Shown here: in pieces, positions 17,334 through 24,678 of the stretch
Numbering within the stretch: position 1 is the first letter of the stretch
Layout: each line of letters opens with the position of its first letter
Origin: Acidobacteriota bacterium
GTDB taxonomy: Bacteria; Acidobacteriota; Terriglobia; Terriglobales; Acidobacteriaceae
Reading direction: 5' to 3'
NCBI GenBank assembly: GCA_021818105.1
Contig: JAKAFB010000025.1
Coordinates: 1 to 41,426, forward strand
Length of the DNA stretch: 41,426 nucleotides
The notes under the pieces: generated by a model
The model's input: the letters and a program-made list of their open reading frames with translations, nothing else
What the model was told of the DNA's origin: nothing
Databases searched by the model: none
Program-made: the position numbers and the translations under genes

Positions 17334-17594
17334 CTAGCGGCCGTAGTGTGCGGCGTTCTTCTGCGCAAAGTGTGCCCACTTCTCCGGCAGGTCGTCCTGC
17401 GCGAAGATGGCCGACACCGGGCAGGCCGGAACGCACGCGCCGCAGTCGATGCACTCGACCGGGTCAATGAAGAGCTGGTCCGTTTCAGCGAAGCCGGCCT
17501 CGTCCTTCTTGGGGTGGATGCAATCGACCGGACAGGCGTCTACACAGGCGGTGTCCTTGGTGCCGATACAGGGTTCTGCAATCACATATGCCAT
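17334..17594 (-). CDS. fdxA: Seven-iron (3Fe-4S/4Fe-4S) ferredoxin
   Basis: An 86-aa cytoplasmic electron carrier. Cluster ligands are C9, C17, C21 and C25 (C-x7-C-x3-CP-x2-C) and C48, C51, C54 and C58 (C-x2-C-x2-C-x3-CP). The seven-residue gap between the first two cysteines is typical of FdxA proteins binding one 3Fe-4S and one 4Fe-4S cluster. The start MAYVIAEPCIGTKDTACVD is the family N-terminus, so the ATG at 17594 is chosen although the frame stays open upstream. A GGAG lies about 10 bases before it. The C-terminal extension DLPEKWAHFAQKNAAHYGR is common in this group. The partner enzyme is not evident from the surroundings. Confidence 0.95.
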   Translation of the reverse strand: MAYVIAEPCIGTKDTACVDACPVDCIHPKKDEAGFAETDQLFIDPVECIDCGACVPACPVSAIFAQDDLPEKWAHFAQKNAAHYGR

Positions 17595-17723
17595 CTTTGA
17601 TGTCTCCGAGGAGGGTGAACCTTCGACGCTGATAGTAGCACACGACCCCAACCCCTGACTCGTCAACCGGACACAGCGTTTTGCCATGCGGGAATCACAG
17701 GCATCCTTCCCGCACCCTTGGCT

Positions 17724-18605
17724 TTATCCTCGCGCCGTTCGCCTAGCCGCAAACTCCTGCGGCGTGGGAATTGGAGAAAGCCCACGCCCAGCAAACATAT
17801 CTGCAAAGAAGCCCAGCATTTCGGGGTGAAGCAAACCATTCGACGCGAGTACCTCCCGGCTATCCAGCCGGAAGGGGTTGCCAGCAAAGTCCGTTACCCG
17901 GCCACCCGCCTCCTCCACCAGCAGAATCCCCGCCGCTGTGTCCCACGGGTTCAGGTTGAACTCCCAAAAGCCATCCAACCGCCCCGCCGCCACATACGCC
18001 AGGTCCAGCGCAGCCGAGCCCGCCCGCCGCACCCCATGCGACCGCAGCGTGAACTCCTGGTAAAAGTGAATGTTCGGGCTGTCGTGACGCTTGCGACTCG
18101 GAAATCCCGTCGCCAGCAGCGCCTCTGCCAGCTCCGGCGTGCGCGACACACGAATCGCCTTGCCGTTCAGCCTCGCTCCGCGTCCCTGCTCAGCATCAAA
18201 CATCTCATCGCGCAGAGGGTCATAAATCACGGCCGCCACAAGCGTCCCGTCCTCGTCTGGCTTCAGATCCGGCCTGCGCTGCTCCAACCCCAGCGAAACG
18301 CAAAACTGCGGAAAGCCATGCGCAAAGTTCGTCGTCCCGTCCAGCGGGTCTACGTACCAGCGAAACTCGCGCTCCAACCGCTCCCGCGTACCCTCTTCGC
18401 CAAAGATCCCGTGCTCAGGGAACGCCTCGCCCAGCCGCGTGCGGATCAGCTTTTCCACGGTGCGATCGGCCACCGTCACCAGGTCCACGTCGCCCTTGTA
18501 CTCGGTTTCCACACCCTGTGCGTAGAACTCGCGCAGTCGCGCTCCCGCCTCACGCGCAATCTCCGCCGCCCCTGGAACCCACGCAAACTTCGTCGCGTCG
18601 CTCAC
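17724..18605 (-). CDS. suhB: Inositol monophosphatase family protein (SuhB-like)
   Basis: A 293-aa Mg-dependent phosphatase of the IMPase superfamily. Metal-binding motifs are GEEG near residue 70, DPLDGTTNFAHGFP near 86-99, and NPWDTAAGILLVEEAGG near 219-235. Substrates in the family include myo-inositol 1-phosphate, histidinol phosphate and others; sequence alone does not decide. In enterobacteria SuhB also joins rRNA antitermination complexes. The start is GTG at 18603-18605, overlapping the TGA of the upstream Hfq-like gene as GTGA, so translation is probably coupled. The symbol is given for the family and should be read as 'suhB-like'. Confidence 0.85.
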   Translation of the reverse strand: MSDATKFAWVPGAAEIAREAGARLREFYAQGVETEYKGDVDLVTVADRTVEKLIRTRLGEAFPEHGIFGEEGTRERLEREFRWYVDPLDGTTNFAHGFPQFCVSLGLEQRRPDLKPDEDGTLVAAVIYDPLRDEMFDAEQGRGARLNGKAIRVSRTPELAEALLATGFPSRKRHDSPNIHFYQEFTLRSHGVRRAGSAALDLAYVAAGRLDGFWEFNLNPWDTAAGILLVEEAGGRVTDFAGNPFRLDSREVLASNGLLHPEMLGFFADMFAGRGLSPIPTPQEFAARRTARG

Positions 18606-18895
18606 GGCGTCACCTCGCTGCCATTCGTCGGCCGAGTCCCGCGCCGCCGCCCTGACTCCGTGATCTTCTGGATCTGGTGCTTGTAAATGAAGAGGTTCGG
18701 CTTCCCCTCGCGCGTCAGCCGCAGCATGGTGTCGTCGAAATACTCAATCCAGCCGCGCACCGTCTCCCCATCGCGCAGCTTGATGACCACCGAAATCTGC
18801 CGATCGCTCAGCGAGCGCAGGTACAAAGCCTCCTGCCCGGTCTCACCCGGCGGAGGCGTTTTCAAATGTCGACGCGACGATAATGGCGAAGTCAT
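18602..18895 (-). CDS. hfq: Divergent Hfq-like Sm-fold RNA chaperone
   Basis: A 97-aa protein with a single bacterial Sm fold at about residues 20-80. Sm1 is VVIKLRDGETVRGWIEYFDD and Sm2 is NLFIYKHQIQKI; the Y71-K72-H73 triad that lines the proximal U-binding pore is intact. Aligned with E. coli Hfq, Glu37 and Phe39 are kept (E51, F53), but the rim arginine patch RRER becomes SDRQ (30-33), and Tyr25 of the distal A-binding face becomes lysine (K39). Both tails are short and basic or polar. RNA binding is therefore expected, with altered specificity. The ATG at 18895 has no visible ribosome site; TAAAAT lies 6 bases before it, which would fit a leaderless message. It overlaps the next gene by 4 bases. 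Confidence 0.85.
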   Translation of the reverse strand: MTSPLSSRRHLKTPPPGETGQEALYLRSLSDRQISVVIKLRDGETVRGWIEYFDDTMLRLTREGKPNLFIYKHQIQKITESGRRRGTRPTNGSEVTP

Positions 18896-18981
18896 ATTGC
18901 CATTTTAGATGCAAGTTCCAGGCATATCTGCAGTCTCGGCAACGCAGTTGTTGAAACTCATCCAGATGGAGGGCCCGCAAG

Positions 18982-19950
18982 TCAGCGACTCTTCTCCCGC
19001 GAGTCCGCATAGTATCCCGTGCGGTAGCGAATGTTGAACGCCTCCGCTGTAGCCCGCGGAATTGTCACCCGCACATGATGGAAGTCCGTCCCCGGCTCCT
19101 GGTTTCGCGGATAGTAGCCAATCACGTACTGCGTGCGCAGATCGTCGCTCACCTTCGCAAAGGCCTTTTTCAGTCCGCCATCGTTCGCGTAAAAGCTCTT
19201 ACCACCCGTCTGCTCTGCCAGCGTTATCAGCGCATGCTCACCGCCGGTGTCGCGTCCCGCACTGGCCATAATCGGCACATCGATGATGCTGTAAATCATC
19301 ACGTCGTTGCGCAGCGCCTCCTCCAGCGCGCCTGCATACGTTGTGTTGTTCACCGTGTCTCCGCCGTCAGAGACCAGCACCAGCACCTTCCGTCCTTCTT
19401 TCGTGCCCAGCCGCTGTGAGGCCAGATAAATCGCGTCATACAGCGCCGTCGCATCACCGCCGCGAAGACGGTCCAGCCCGCGGTCAATCAGATTTGCCTT
19501 GTTCGTGAAGGGCGTCAACTCGTGCACATAGGTGGCAAACTCGATCAGGCTCATCTGGTCCTGCGGGCGCAGCAGCGCACGCACAAACTCTTTGCCCGCG
19601 TCGCGCTCCAGCGCCCTGTCCTTGTACACACTGTCGCTCGTATCAATGGCCATTGTCAGGTTCAGCGGCATCTCGGACTGCCGCTCAAACAACGCAATCT
19701 TCTGCGGACGCCCATCCTCTGCCACCGCAAAATCCTCCTGCGTCAGCCCGCCCACAATCGCGCCATTCTGGTCTGTAACATTCACGAAAAGCGTCACCAG
19801 CTTCACGTCCATACGGAGGGTCACGTCCTGGGCAGGAAGGCTGATTGCCATGCACCCAACGAGCAACCACGCAGCCCATCGCGAAGCAACCAGTTGGGTG
19901 CCCCAGGTCTCGATTCGGAGACTTGGGAACCTAAGCCCCTTACGAGCCAT
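18982..19950 (-). CDS. Secreted VWFA-domain protein of the acidobacterial type
   Basis: A 322-aa protein with a signal peptide (hydrophobic core WAAWLLVGCMAISLPA, cleavage near residue 40) and a von Willebrand factor A domain. The pre-domain VNVTDQNGAIVGGLTQEDFAV-like opening (in outline), followed by EDGRPQKIALF, is the signature of TIGR03436, 'VWFA-related Acidobacterial domain'. The metal-ion site is present: D103-T-S105-D-S107, then GDATALYDAIYLA and VLVLVSDGGD. Such domains bind proteins in the periplasm or outside; the ligand is unknown. The ATG at 19950, 11 bases inside the end of the MoaD-MoaE gene, has GGAGGAA five bases before it, a strong ribosome site, so it is preferred to earlier in-frame ATGs. 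Cotranscription with the molybdopterin gene is likely. Confidence 0.88.
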   Translation of the reverse strand: MARKGLRFPSLRIETWGTQLVASRWAAWLLVGCMAISLPAQDVTLRMDVKLVTLFVNVTDQNGAIVGGLTQEDFAVAEDGRPQKIALFERQSEMPLNLTMAIDTSDSVYKDRALERDAGKEFVRALLRPQDQMSLIEFATYVHELTPFTNKANLIDRGLDRLRGGDATALYDAIYLASQRLGTKEGRKVLVLVSDGGDTVNNTTYAGALEEALRNDVMIYSIIDVPIMASAGRDTGGEHALITLAEQTGGKSFYANDGGLKKAFAKVSDDLRTQYVIGYYPRNQEPGTDFHHVRVTIPRATAEAFNIRYRTGYYADSREKSR

Positions 19951-20659
19951 GCGATTCCTCCGGCCCAGTAACCTCAAGTTCCGGCGGAAACGGCTCGCCA
20001 TCCGCCCACACCGCGCCATCCATAAACGTTTCCTTCTTCCAGATCGGCACAGTTTTCTTCAGCGTGTCGATAAGCCAGCGGCACGCCTCAAACGCCTGGC
20101 CGCGATGTGCCGACGCCACCACGATCAGAACACTTGTTTCGCCCACCACCAGCCGTCCCAGCCGATGCACAATCGTCACCTGCCGCACGCCAAACTTCGC
20201 GCGCGCCTCTCGCGCCAGTTCGGCCATCTGCTTCGCAGCCATCTCTTCGTAGGCTTCGTAGTCCAGGTGCAGCGTCTGCCGCCCGCGTGTGTTGTTGCGC
20301 ACGATCCCGTCAAACACCACCACGGCGCCGTCAGCGCCGTCTTTTGCCGCAGCCACAAGCTTTTCCGCGTCAATGCGCTCCCGCGTCAGCGTCGTAAACA
20401 GCGGCTCTACCTCCGGCGCTCCACCCGAAACCGGCGGCAACAATCCCACCTCATCGCCCGTACACAGCACATGTGTCGCCGTGGCATACTCTGCATTCAC
20501 GCTCACTGCAATTCCGCGCAGCATCAGCCCTGGATGGCTTACGCCCAGTTGCGCCAGCAAATCCGCGACCGTCGCGCCGTCTTTCATCTCGATCGGAACG
20601 GCCTCTGCGCCCAGCGAATCCTTCAGCACACCATAGGCGAACACACGTACCTGTACCAT
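19940..20659 (-). CDS. Fused MoaD-MoaE molybdopterin synthase
   Basis: A 239-aa protein joining the two molybdopterin synthase subunits, which add two sulfurs to cyclic pyranopterin monophosphate in molybdenum cofactor synthesis. Residues 1-80 are a MoaD ubiquitin-like domain ending PPVSGG (G79-G80), the terminus that carries the thiocarboxylate in free MoaD. Residues 87-239 are MoaE, with FDGIVRNNTRGR, YEAYEEMA, VHRLGRLVVGE and SAHRGQAFEACRW; the active-site lysines lie in KKTVPIWKK (201-209). Because G80 is followed directly by A81, sulfur loading would require cleavage after the Gly-Gly, as reported for mycobacterial MoaX. The ATG at 20659 gives the MoaD start; the frame allows 17 more residues. 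Confidence 0.93.
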   Translation of the reverse strand: MVQVRVFAYGVLKDSLGAEAVPIEMKDGATVADLLAQLGVSHPGLMLRGIAVSVNAEYATATHVLCTGDEVGLLPPVSGGAPEVEPLFTTLTRERIDAEKLVAAAKDGADGAVVVFDGIVRNNTRGRQTLHLDYEAYEEMAAKQMAELAREARAKFGVRQVTIVHRLGRLVVGETSVLIVVASAHRGQAFEACRWLIDTLKKTVPIWKKETFMDGAVWADGEPFPPELEVTGPEESHGS

Positions 20660-20746
20660 AAACAAAGAATACCGCCTGCCCTCGTTTTGACGCGGCAGGC
20701 GGCTCTTCATCGAATTCTGTCTTTCAGGTGTGTGGGATGCCTAGTC

Positions 20747-23218
20747 TTATGCGGCAGTGGTGGCCGGCTCCTCCGCGACTGCCGGTTGTGAGGCTGGCGG
20801 CGCTGGCTGTTCCGCCTGCTTTTCCGCCTCTCCTGGCTTTATCTTGAGCCCCGGCAGCACCACGGCCAACACGTCCTCGATGCGGTCGGCATAGTGGATC
20901 TCCACTCCCTCCAGCATCTCCACCGGAATGTCCTCTTCCACATCCTGTCGGTTGTCCTTGGGCAGGATGATTGTCTTTACCCCTGCCCGCCGCGCTGCCA
21001 GAAACTTCTCCTTGATACCGCCTACCGGCAACACATTCCCGCTCAGCGTAATCTCGCCTGTCATCGCCGTCAGTGGGAGCACTGGCTGGTCGGTCAGCAA
21101 CGACGCCAGCACCGTCGCGATCGTCACTCCCGCTGAGGGGCCATCCTTGGGAATCGCCCCGGCCGGCACGTGGATGTGCAGGTCCATTTCCTTGTTGAAG
21201 TCGTCTGTCAGGCCCAGCAGCGCTGCATTCGACCGCACCCAGGTCAGCGCGGCCTGCATCGACTCCTGCATCACCTCGCCAATCTGTCCAGTCATCATAA
21301 AGCTGCCCTTGCCCTTCATCTTGTTGGCTTCGATGAAGAGAATGTCGCCGCCAGCCGGCGTCCACGCCAGCCCCACAGCCACACCCGGCCGCTTCACCCG
21401 CTCGGCCACCTCCGTCTCCACCCGCACCGTAATACCGCCCAGGAACTCCTTCAGCGTTTCGCGCGTCACCAGCAGCTTTTCCGTCTTGCCCTCCACGACG
21501 CTTCGTGCCTTCTTCCTGCAGATCGTGCCCACCATCTGCTCCAGCTTGCGCACGCCCGCCTCGCGCGTGTAGTGCCGCACAATATACCGCACGGAGTCCT
21601 CGGGAAACTCAATCTGCTCCTCCGTAATCCCGTTTTCCTTGATCTGCCGCGGGATCAGGTAGCGGAAGGCAATGTGCACCTTCTCCTCCTCGCTGTACCC
21701 CTGCAGCGGGATAATCTCCATGCGGTCCAGAAGCGGCGGCGGCACCGGGTCCAGCATGTTGGCGGTGGTAATGAACAACACCTTCGACAGATCAAACGGC
21801 ACATCCAGATAGTTGTCGCGGAACGTGTTGTTCTGTGCCGGGTCCAGCGTCTCCAGCAGTGCTGAAGCCGGATCGCCTCGGAAGTCGCGCCCCAGCTTGT
21901 CCACCTCGTCCAGCATGATCACCGGGTCATTCGTCTCTGCCCTACGGATGCACTGAATTATCTGCCCCGGCAGCGCGCCAATATACGTGCGCCGGTGCCC
22001 GCGAATCTCCGCCTCATCATGCATGCCACCCAGCGAGATGCGTTGGAACTTCCGCCCCAGCGCCCGCGCAATCGACTTGCCCAGGCTCGTCTTGCCCACG
22101 CCCGGAGGCCCCACAAAGCACAGGATCGGCCCTTTCATGTCCGGCTTCAGCTCCAGCACGCTCAGGTAGTCCAGAATCCGGTCCTTCACCTTCTTCAGAC
22201 CATAGTGGTCCTCGTCCAGGATCTCCCGAGCCTTCGCGATGTCCACGCTCGTGCCGGTGCTTTTGTTCCAGGGCAGCACCGCCAGCCACTCGATATAGTT
22301 CCGCGTCAGCGAGTAATCCGCTGCCATCGGCGACATATGCGACAACCGGCTCAGCTCCTTCAGAGCTTCCTTCTTCACCTCTTCCGGCATGCCGGCTGCT
22401 TCAATCTTCTGCCGCAGGTCCTCCACTTCGCGCTGCGTCTCATCCTGCTCGCCCAGTTCCTTCTGGATGGCCTTCAACTGCTCGCGCAGATAGTAATCAC
22501 GCTGCGTCTGCTGGACCTGGTCCTGCACCTCGCTCTGGATCTTCGTGCGAAGCTGCTGTACCTCCAACTCCTTGGCCAGATGCTTGTTCAGCAGTTCCAG
22601 CCGCGTCATCACCGCCGGCGCCTCCAGCAGCGCCTGCTTGTCCGCCGTGGTCAGGAACGGCAGTGATGAGCCCACAAAGTCCACCAGCCGCGCCGGATCT
22701 TCAATGTTCACGGCAACCGTGCGGAGTTCGTCCGACAGGGTCGGCGACTCTGCGACGATTTGCGAGAACTGCTCCACCACATTGCGCATCAGCGCTTCCA
22801 GGCTGGCCGAGGACTCCGGCTCCGTCTCCTCCAGCACCTCCACTTCGGCCACCATGAACGGTTCGCTCTGTACATACCGCAGAAGCCGCACTCGCTCCAA
22901 ACCCTCCGTGAACACAAAACGGCTCTGGTTCGGCATCCGCACAACCTTGTGGACCGTGGCCAACGTGCCCACCTCATGCATGTCTTCAGGCTTCGGCACA
23001 TCCAAACGCGGATCCCGCTGTGCCGTCACCACAATCGAGCGATCATCCCCCAACGACTCGATCAGTTGAATGGAACTTTCGCGTCCAACTGTAAGCGGAA
23101 GAACAGAATGTGGGAAAAGCACCGTATCCCGCACCGGGAGTATAGGCACCCGGCGCGGTCCCACCGGCTTTCCTTCCGGCTGGCTAACGGGCGGCAAAAT
23201 GGAGGGAGGGTTTGGCAT
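20747..23218 (-). CDS. lon: ATP-dependent protease Lon
   Basis: An 823-aa cytoplasmic AAA+ serine protease that degrades damaged and regulatory proteins. The N-terminal substrate domain begins VPILPVRDTVLFPHSVLPL; a coiled-coil region follows (QVQQTQRDYYLREQLKAIQ, about 235-253). The ATPase has Walker A GPPGVGKT at about 370-377 and Walker B VIMLDEVDKLG. The protease domain has the catalytic S695 in PKDGPSAG and K738 in GGIKEKFLAA. After the conserved end there is a 25-residue proline/alanine/glutamate tail. The ATG at 23218 is chosen because AAGGGGA lies 7 bases upstream; a TTG 12 codons earlier is in frame but lacks a ribosome site. TATACT on the minus strand at 23280-23285 may be the -10. 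Confidence 0.97.
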   Translation of the reverse strand: MPNPPSILPPVSQPEGKPVGPRRVPILPVRDTVLFPHSVLPLTVGRESSIQLIESLGDDRSIVVTAQRDPRLDVPKPEDMHEVGTLATVHKVVRMPNQSRFVFTEGLERVRLLRYVQSEPFMVAEVEVLEETEPESSASLEALMRNVVEQFSQIVAESPTLSDELRTVAVNIEDPARLVDFVGSSLPFLTTADKQALLEAPAVMTRLELLNKHLAKELEVQQLRTKIQSEVQDQVQQTQRDYYLREQLKAIQKELGEQDETQREVEDLRQKIEAAGMPEEVKKEALKELSRLSHMSPMAADYSLTRNYIEWLAVLPWNKSTGTSVDIAKAREILDEDHYGLKKVKDRILDYLSVLELKPDMKGPILCFVGPPGVGKTSLGKSIARALGRKFQRISLGGMHDEAEIRGHRRTYIGALPGQIIQCIRRAETNDPVIMLDEVDKLGRDFRGDPASALLETLDPAQNNTFRDNYLDVPFDLSKVLFITTANMLDPVPPPLLDRMEIIPLQGYSEEEKVHIAFRYLIPRQIKENGITEEQIEFPEDSVRYIVRHYTREAGVRKLEQMVGTICRKKARSVVEGKTEKLLVTRETLKEFLGGITVRVETEVAERVKRPGVAVGLAWTPAGGDILFIEANKMKGKGSFMMTGQIGEVMQESMQAALTWVRSNAALLGLTDDFNKEMDLHIHVPAGAIPKDGPSAGVTIATVLASLLTDQPVLPLTAMTGEITLSGNVLPVGGIKEKFLAARRAGVKTIILPKDNRQDVEEDIPVEMLEGVEIHYADRIEDVLAVVLPGLKIKPGEAEKQAEQPAPPASQPAVAEEPATTAA

Positions 23219-23443
23219 TGAGTGTCCCCTTATCAGGTTTTCTTCATTAGACAATGCAGCTTCTGAAAAGTTTCATCGCAGTATAGACGCATCTCCATCC
23301 GGCGTGTATCCCACATAGGGCAAAACTACGCACAGCCTGACCACCCGGTTCAGCGGCACACCTGGCAGATTGGGCCCAAGACCCTTCCAAGGGTGCTACT
23401 TCCTCGTACGCTTTTCGTCTGCTCCGCACCACGATTTTGGTGC

Positions 23444-23480
23444 AAAAAAGCTGAGGCCGGCGCTTCATGCACCGGCCTCA
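23444..23480 (-). terminator. Intrinsic terminator of the sigma/anti-sigma unit
   Basis: TGAGGCCGG (23452-23460) pairs with CCGGCCTCA (23472-23480), with two further G-C pairs inside. On the minus strand the stem runs through AGC into six T residues (complement of 23444-23449). It lies 29 bases past the anti-sigma stop codon and upstream of lon. Confidence 0.88.
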
Positions 23481-23508
23481 CTTTTTGCTTGAATCTCTTC
23501 AATTGACA

Positions 23509-23772
23509 CTACTTCGTTGCATCTGGGCCTTCTTCCTCTTCTTCCCGTATGGCCGACTCAATTCTGTCCCAAAGATCTTCCTTGGGTTGCTCTTCAATTG
23601 GCAACAATTGACGCGCCGCCTCGGCAATTGTTTCCAGATCTGCCAGCAGCGCTCTGCACGTTGGGCACGACTTCAGGTGCGGATGGTTTGAAACGTCCAC
23701 ACCTGAACCAATCAAATCCGCAAGTTGCGCCTGGAACTCCTCGCAGCTCATCTTCTTGGCCTCCTCAGTCAT
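23509..23772 (-). CDS. Zinc-finger anti-sigma factor, soluble type
   Basis: An 87-aa protein with the ZAS signature H-x3-C-x2-C in NHPHLKSCPTCRALL (about 29-43), preceded by SCEEFQAQLADLIG. Such domains clamp ECF sigma factors in the cytoplasm, and some release them on thiol oxidation. After the finger come one amphipathic helix and an acidic tail (EEEEEGPDATK). No membrane segment is present, so sensing would be cytoplasmic rather than across the membrane. Its ATG overlaps the TGA of the sigma gene as ATGA, which couples synthesis of the pair. A strong terminator follows. Confidence 0.88.
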   Translation of the reverse strand: MTEEAKKMSCEEFQAQLADLIGSGVDVSNHPHLKSCPTCRALLADLETIAEAARQLLPIEEQPKEDLWDRIESAIREEEEEGPDATK

Positions 23773-24461
23773 CCCTGCCCCTCCCGGCGTTGAGATGTGC
23801 GCAGCGCGTCGCGCAATTTGAGCCGCGCCTTATGCAATTGCGATTTGCTATTCCCGATCGAGCAGTCCAACATGGCTGCAATTTCATTGTGCTCATAACC
23901 CTCAATGTCATGGAGCACAAAGATCAGCCGGTAACCCGCCGGCAAATCCGCCACTGCTCTTTCCAGCGCCAGCCGGTCAATCGAACCCGACAACATCAGG
24001 TCCGGCGTTCCAAAACTCCGCCCAGGCCCCTCATCGTGCGTCGGCTCCATCGCTTCGTCCAGCGAGGTCAGTGCCAGCCCCTTCTTACGCAGGTGCATCA
24101 GCACCACATTCACTGCCAGCCGGTGAAGCCAGGTGGAGAATGCCGAGTCTCCCCGGAAGGTTGCAATCTTGCGGTGCAGTTGCAGGAAAGCCTCCTGTGT
24201 CAGGTCTTCTGCCTCGGCAACATTGTTCACCATGCGCAGGCAGAGCGAATAAATCCGCCTCTTGTGCCGCGCATAGAGTTCCGCAAAGGCCTGATGGTCT
24301 CCCGCCTGCGCGCGCGCCAACACATCATCTTCCACCGGTTGCGTGGGCGTCGGCGGGAACGATACCGTGGCCAGAGGGATAGCGACGCCGTTGTCGACTT
24401 CAGGCGCGCCACCGCTTATGGGAGTCTCCTCTGCTCGCTTCGGAGTACTGGATCGAGGCAT
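23769..24461 (-). CDS. ECF-family (SigE/RpoE-like) sigma factor
   Basis: A 230-aa group 4 sigma factor. A 40-residue proline-rich N-terminal extension (TVSFPPTPTQPVEDD) precedes sigma region 2 (about 45-115), with HQAFAELYARHKRRIYSLCL, NNVAEAEDLTQEAFLQLHRK and FSTWLHRLAVNVVLMHLRK. Region 4 (about 170-222) has LPAGYRLIFVLHDIEGYEHN and the recognition helix in EIAAMLDCSIGNSKSQLHKAR. The ATG at 24461 is supported by AGGAAGA just upstream; longer in-frame starts reach into the intergenic region and are unlikely. It is divergent from the bamA operon across 217 bases, so control of envelope genes is possible. TATACT on the minus strand near 24530-24535 may serve as a -10. Confidence 0.92.
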   Translation of the reverse strand: MPRSSTPKRAEETPISGGAPEVDNGVAIPLATVSFPPTPTQPVEDDVLARAQAGDHQAFAELYARHKRRIYSLCLRMVNNVAEAEDLTQEAFLQLHRKIATFRGDSAFSTWLHRLAVNVVLMHLRKKGLALTSLDEAMEPTHDEGPGRSFGTPDLMLSGSIDRLALERAVADLPAGYRLIFVLHDIEGYEHNEIAAMLDCSIGNSKSQLHKARLKLRDALRTSQRREGQG

Positions 24462-24678
24462 GCTCTTCCTTTTCTGGGGAATGGCCGCTCTTAAGGCCGG
24501 GGATTGCTGCGTCGAGCTTCGTTCCTCGTTAGTATAAAGGGCAGGGCTTGGGCAAGCAGAAATCTGAGCTGCGCCTTGGCGCACTCTGCTCCGGCGCGGG
24601 GTCTGCCAGGTGCGGAACAATTCGTTCTGTTTGTCAGGGAGATTGGGTTTGAAGGCAAGGCCGGCAGGGCAATGGAGC

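Noticed and set aside
23255-23440. Possible small RNA or tRNA in the lon upstream region
   Set aside because: No T-loop or cloverleaf pattern is visible; only a possible -10 for lon and short GC hairpins.
24614-24637. GGAAC...GTCAG as an ECF promoter for bamA
   Set aside because: The gap between GGAAC and GTC is 14 bases, shorter than the usual 16-17, and it is a single weak match.
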